Of a stretch of 8,378 bases of DNA, positions 6,550 to 8,378 are shown piece by piece (positions within the stretch are counted from its first letter, which is position 1; the number at the start of each line of letters is the position of its first letter). Source of the stretch: Deltaproteobacteria bacterium (GTDB lineage Bacteria > Desulfobacterota > Syntrophia > Syntrophales > Fen-1087). Location: positions 1-8,378 of the forward strand of contig JAPLJM010000038.1 in assembly GCA_026388595.1 (NCBI GenBank), in the 5' to 3' direction. Both the position numbers and the translations under genes were made by a program. The notes under the pieces were generated by a model that was given only the letters and a program-made list of their open reading frames with translations, was not told where the DNA came from and ran no database searches.

Positions 6550-6603
6550 ATGTTCATGGGGCGAGAGAGGATTTCAAAGAAAGTGGATAGGCATGTCCGA
6601 TGA
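6550..6603 (+). CDS. Possible 17-residue leader peptide overlapping the engB start
   Basis: A short frame (MFMGRERISKKVDRHVR) ends in TGA that overlaps the engB ATG as ATGA. It could couple translation. It is very short and lacks a clear ribosome-binding site, so it may be chance. Confidence 0.12.
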   Translation: MFMGRERISKKVDRHVR

Positions 6604-7202
6604 AAATCATGTCGGCAGAATTCATAAAAAGCGCGACAGAACCGTCGCACTATCCCGAAGGCGTTTTTCCCGAGGTGGCCTTTGTGGGCCGGTCCAATGT
6701 GGGCAAGTCTTCCTTGATCAACACGCTTGTGCGTCAGAAGAATCTTGCGAAAACCAGCAACACGCCCGGCCGCACGCAGCTCATTAATTTTTTCCTCATC
6801 AACCATCGCTATGCCTTCGTTGACCTTCCCGGATACGGATTTGCCAGGGTTCCCGAGGCGACTCGGCGGAAATGGGGCCCGATGGTGGAAACGTACCTGA
6901 GAGAAAGGCTGAGTCTGCGTCTTGTCATCCTGATTCTGGATATCCGGCGGGATCCTGCTGCGGGTGACCTGGATCTTCTGAAGTGGCTTAACACGTACCG
7001 CATTCCGGTTTTGCAAGTGCTGACCAAAATAGACAAGCTGTCCAAGAACCAGGTGCAAAGCCGCGCGCGACTGATTGGAAGGGCGTTGACAGAGGTCGCG
7101 GATCTTAAATCCGTCACCGACCCTGATATGCCGCCCATCCTTTTTTCCGCCAAGACGGGCGAGGGGAAAGACGCCCTCTGGTCCGTCATTGAGGCATTGT
7201 GA
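6600..7202 (+). CDS. engB: Ribosome biogenesis GTPase EngB (YsxC/YihA)
   Basis: EngB is a TRAFAC-class GTPase needed for assembly of the large ribosomal subunit. The 200-residue length is normal for the family. The G motifs are complete: G1 GRSNVGKSS (30-38), G2 around TPGRT (55-59), G3 DLPGYG (75-80), G4 TKID (142-145) and G5 SAK (183-185). The N-terminus MKIMSAEFIKSA matches the usual start, which supports ATG 6600; ATG 6609 in the same frame is an alternative. A weak GGATAGG lies upstream. It follows the regulator by 69 nt with no visible terminator, and its TGA overlaps the ATG of the CYTH remnant, so read-through from the two-component genes is possible. Confidence 0.97.
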   Translation: MKIMSAEFIKSATEPSHYPEGVFPEVAFVGRSNVGKSSLINTLVRQKNLAKTSNTPGRTQLINFFLINHRYAFVDLPGYGFARVPEATRRKWGPMVETYLRERLSLRLVILILDIRRDPAAGDLDLLKWLNTYRIPVLQVLTKIDKLSKNQVQSRARLIGRALTEVADLKSVTDPDMPPILFSAKTGEGKDALWSVIEAL

Positions 7203-7350
7203 TGGGCGAAAAAATCGAACGGAAGTTCTTGGTGAGCGGTGATGCCTGGCGAAAGGGTGCGCAAGGAACCTCTATTGGCAGGAATCCCTTGTTGCTTCTG
7301 ACGATTGTATTGTCCCTGTGCGTTTGGCAGGATAAAAGGGGGGAGGGATC
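7202..7350 (+). pseudogene. Truncated, frameshifted CYTH-domain gene remnant
   Basis: The ATG overlaps the engB stop and begins MGEKIERKFLVSGDAW, the N-terminus of CYTH phosphohydrolases (adenylate cyclase / thiamine-triphosphatase fold), including the E.ERKFLV strand that binds metal and triphosphate. After about residue 25 the CYTH sequence continues in another frame: Q at 7279, then SLVASDDCIV.VRLAG, stopping at TAA 7333-7335. A single-base deletion near 7277 explains the shift. In the original frame the reading continues as unrelated sequence to a TGA at 7352-7354. The family is about 150 residues long, and the rest is missing because the cysteine hydrolase gene starts at 7351. It therefore carries at least one frameshift, another break near 7333 and a large 3' deletion. 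It should be non-functional. Confidence 0.75.
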
Positions 7351-7908
7351 ATGAAAACAGCTCTGATGCTGATCGACATTCAGAACGACTACTTTCCGCA
7401 GGGTGCGATGGAGCTCGAAGGGAGCCTGGAGGCAGGCCGTCATGCCGGGGAGGTTCTCAGTCATTTTCGGGAGAAAAATCTTTCGGTGGTGCACATTCAG
7501 CATTTTTCCGTTCGGCCCGGGGCGACCTTCTTTCTGCCCGATACGGAAGGCGTTCTCTTTTACAATGCTGTCCAGCCTCTGCCCGGCGAAACCGTCATAA
7601 AGAAATACTATCCCAACAGTTTTCGGGAAACCGGCCTCCTGGACCACCTGAAGAAAGAAGAAATCACAAATTTGATGATCGGCGGTATGATGACCCACAT
7701 GTGTGTCGACGCGACGGTGCGGGCCGCTTTCGATTATGGTTTTGCCTGCACCGTCCTGCATGACGCGTGCGCAACCCGGGGGCTTGTCTTCGGCGACCGG
7801 ACGATTCCCGCCGCCCACGTTCACGGGGCCTTCCTGGCGGCCCTGGGCGCCGTCTACGCCAGGATTTTGAGTGTCAAGGACGCTGCGGCAAAATTGCAAC
7901 CTGAATAA
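7351..7908 (+). CDS. Isochorismatase-family cysteine hydrolase
   Basis: This 185-residue cytoplasmic hydrolase belongs to the isochorismatase-like superfamily, whose members cleave amide or enol-ether bonds. The predicted catalytic triad is D9 (ALMLIDIQNDYF), K85 (VIKKYYPNSF) and C118 (GGMMTHMCVDATVRA). Nicotinamidase, ureidoacrylate hydrolase and isochorismatase share this fold, and the sequence does not show which substrate is used; metal-ligand residues of nicotinamidases are not obvious. The start at 7351 has a strong GGGGGGAGGG upstream. The gene abuts the CYTH remnant, and the remnant's TGA overlaps its ATG, which suggests that a deletion brought it into this position behind engB. Confidence 0.93.
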   Translation: MKTALMLIDIQNDYFPQGAMELEGSLEAGRHAGEVLSHFREKNLSVVHIQHFSVRPGATFFLPDTEGVLFYNAVQPLPGETVIKKYYPNSFRETGLLDHLKKEEITNLMIGGMMTHMCVDATVRAAFDYGFACTVLHDACATRGLVFGDRTIPAAHVHGAFLAALGAVYARILSVKDAAAKLQPE

Positions 7909-7975
7909 CAGGCCCCGTAACGTGATCGTCAACGACGATCGTAACGAGTCAGCTGGATTGACCTGTTGGCCTGTT
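7907..7975. repeat. Nested inverted repeats after the cysteine hydrolase gene
   Basis: AACAGGCC (7907-7914) pairs with GGCCTGTT (7968-7975). Inside it, GATCGT (7924-7929) pairs with ACGATC (7935-7940) around a 5-nt loop, flanked by direct copies of CGTAACG (7916-7922, 7940-7946). There is no clear T tract, so it is a weak terminator candidate at best. It could be a structured 3' end or a small repeat element. Confidence 0.4.
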
Positions 7976-7976
7976 C

Positions 7977-8306
7977 TTAATGAATGTCACGTTGTACCTT
8001 AACGGCTTCTTCAGCCTTGCGCATATCTTCCTCAGAAAGAAAGGTTCTTTTTTCATGAGGCCAACAATTATTATCCCGGATCGGCTCATTCCTTCGAACT
8101 CTGCTCGACGATATTATATTTGGTTCATCCGGTTGATGCGTATTTTTGTTTCAAAAAAAATGAATCGTTGTGGTCCACGCCTTTGACTTTGCCGAGCGGC
8201 CAGTAATTTTATTGTAGTCGAGATCAGGGCCAAATCGGCTTGTATCGCAGTTTTCAATTGGTACTGTTTAGGCCAGACCAATGAAAATATTAATAATATC
8301 GGCCAT
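7977..8306 (-). pseudogene. Decayed small gene, unrecognised
   Basis: One minus-strand frame of 110 codons starts at ATG 8306 behind a good AGGTGAG ribosome-binding site and ends at TAA 7977-7979. It is broken by TAA at codon 13 (8268-8270) and TGA at codon 52 (8151-8153). Between the stops the translation is gene-like, for example FGPDLDYNKITGRSAKSKAW and, near the end, LSEEDMRKAEEAVK followed by VQRDIH. I recognise no family. A TAA this early cannot be recoded, so a pseudogene is the best reading. A chance frame is possible, since another frame of this strand is open for 66 codons (8114-8314). The region is visibly more AT-rich than the genes before it and holds no intact gene. Confidence 0.35.
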
Positions 8307-8359
8307 TGTCTCACCTACAACTAAATGACTTCCAGTTCATCATTGCTGTGATGATTACC

Positions 8360-8376
8360 ATTTCAAGTATTGAAAT
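8360..8376. promoter_or_regulatory. Dyad upstream of the decayed minus-strand frame
   Basis: ATTTCAA and TTGAAAT form a perfect 7-bp inverted repeat around GTA. It lies about 55 bp upstream of the ATG at 8306, so it may be an old operator. It may also be chance. Confidence 0.25.
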
Positions 8377-8378
8377 CT

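Noticed and set aside
8151..8153. TGA in the decayed frame as a selenocysteine codon
   Set aside because: An earlier TAA in the same frame already blocks translation, and no selenoprotein family is recognisable.
7980..8186. A 68-residue plus-strand open frame after the cysteine hydrolase
   Set aside because: It has no ribosome-binding site and no recognisable domain, and it lies opposite the more gene-like minus-strand frame.
8167..8187. KAWTTTI shared with the Cache protein as proof that the end region is a copy of that gene
   Set aside because: The similarity does not extend clearly on either side, so chance is not excluded.
8114..8314. A 66-residue open frame on the minus strand
   Set aside because: Its translation has no domain-like character and its start lacks a well-placed ribosome-binding site. 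The overlapping frame from 8306 looks more protein-like despite its stops.

Overview
The window reads as chromosomal DNA from a Syntrophus-like member of the former Deltaproteobacteria. This is inferred from the style of the PAS-rich NtrB-type kinase, its NtrC-type regulator partner, a c subunit of F-type ATP synthase with a signal peptide, and the base composition. I cannot confirm the species. Nothing suggests a prophage or insertion sequence, but the last ~1.2 kb carries gene decay.

Layout. Positions 1-344 are the 3' part of a class A RNase P RNA gene (rnpB), with its 5' end outside the window. It is closed by a long bidirectional terminator hairpin (345-413). A second hairpin (418-451) ends a convergent minus-strand pair: atpE (1822-2199, ATP synthase c subunit) followed by a membrane-anchored Cache sensor with no output domain (458-1771). 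A near-perfect sigma-54 promoter (TGGCAC-N5-TTGCA) lies on the minus strand at 2301-2316, about 100 nt upstream of the atpE start. The intergenic region 2200-2604 also holds evenly spaced AACGA half-sites, two dyads and a sigma-70-like promoter pointing the other way.

The plus-strand run begins with a 60-residue two-helix membrane protein (2605-2787). Next come a 746-residue membrane histidine kinase with a tandem pair of almost identical PAS domains (2906-5146) and, 4 nt later, a sigma-54-activating NtrC-family response regulator (5151-6530). After that come the ribosome-biogenesis GTPase EngB/YsxC (6600-7202), a broken 5' remnant of a CYTH-domain gene (7202-7350), and an intact isochorismatase-family cysteine hydrolase (7351-7908). 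The end (7909-8378) is more AT-rich and holds no intact gene. One minus-strand frame there (7977-8306) looks like a decayed small gene.

How it may work together. The NtrC-type regulator activates sigma-54 promoters, and the only convincing sigma-54 promoter I see drives the divergent atpE-Cache operon. The simplest model is a local circuit: PAS kinase and regulator -> sigma-54 -> a lone c subunit plus a sensor-like membrane protein. This is inference. The promoter, the gene order and the regulator's motifs are visible; the regulatory link is not.
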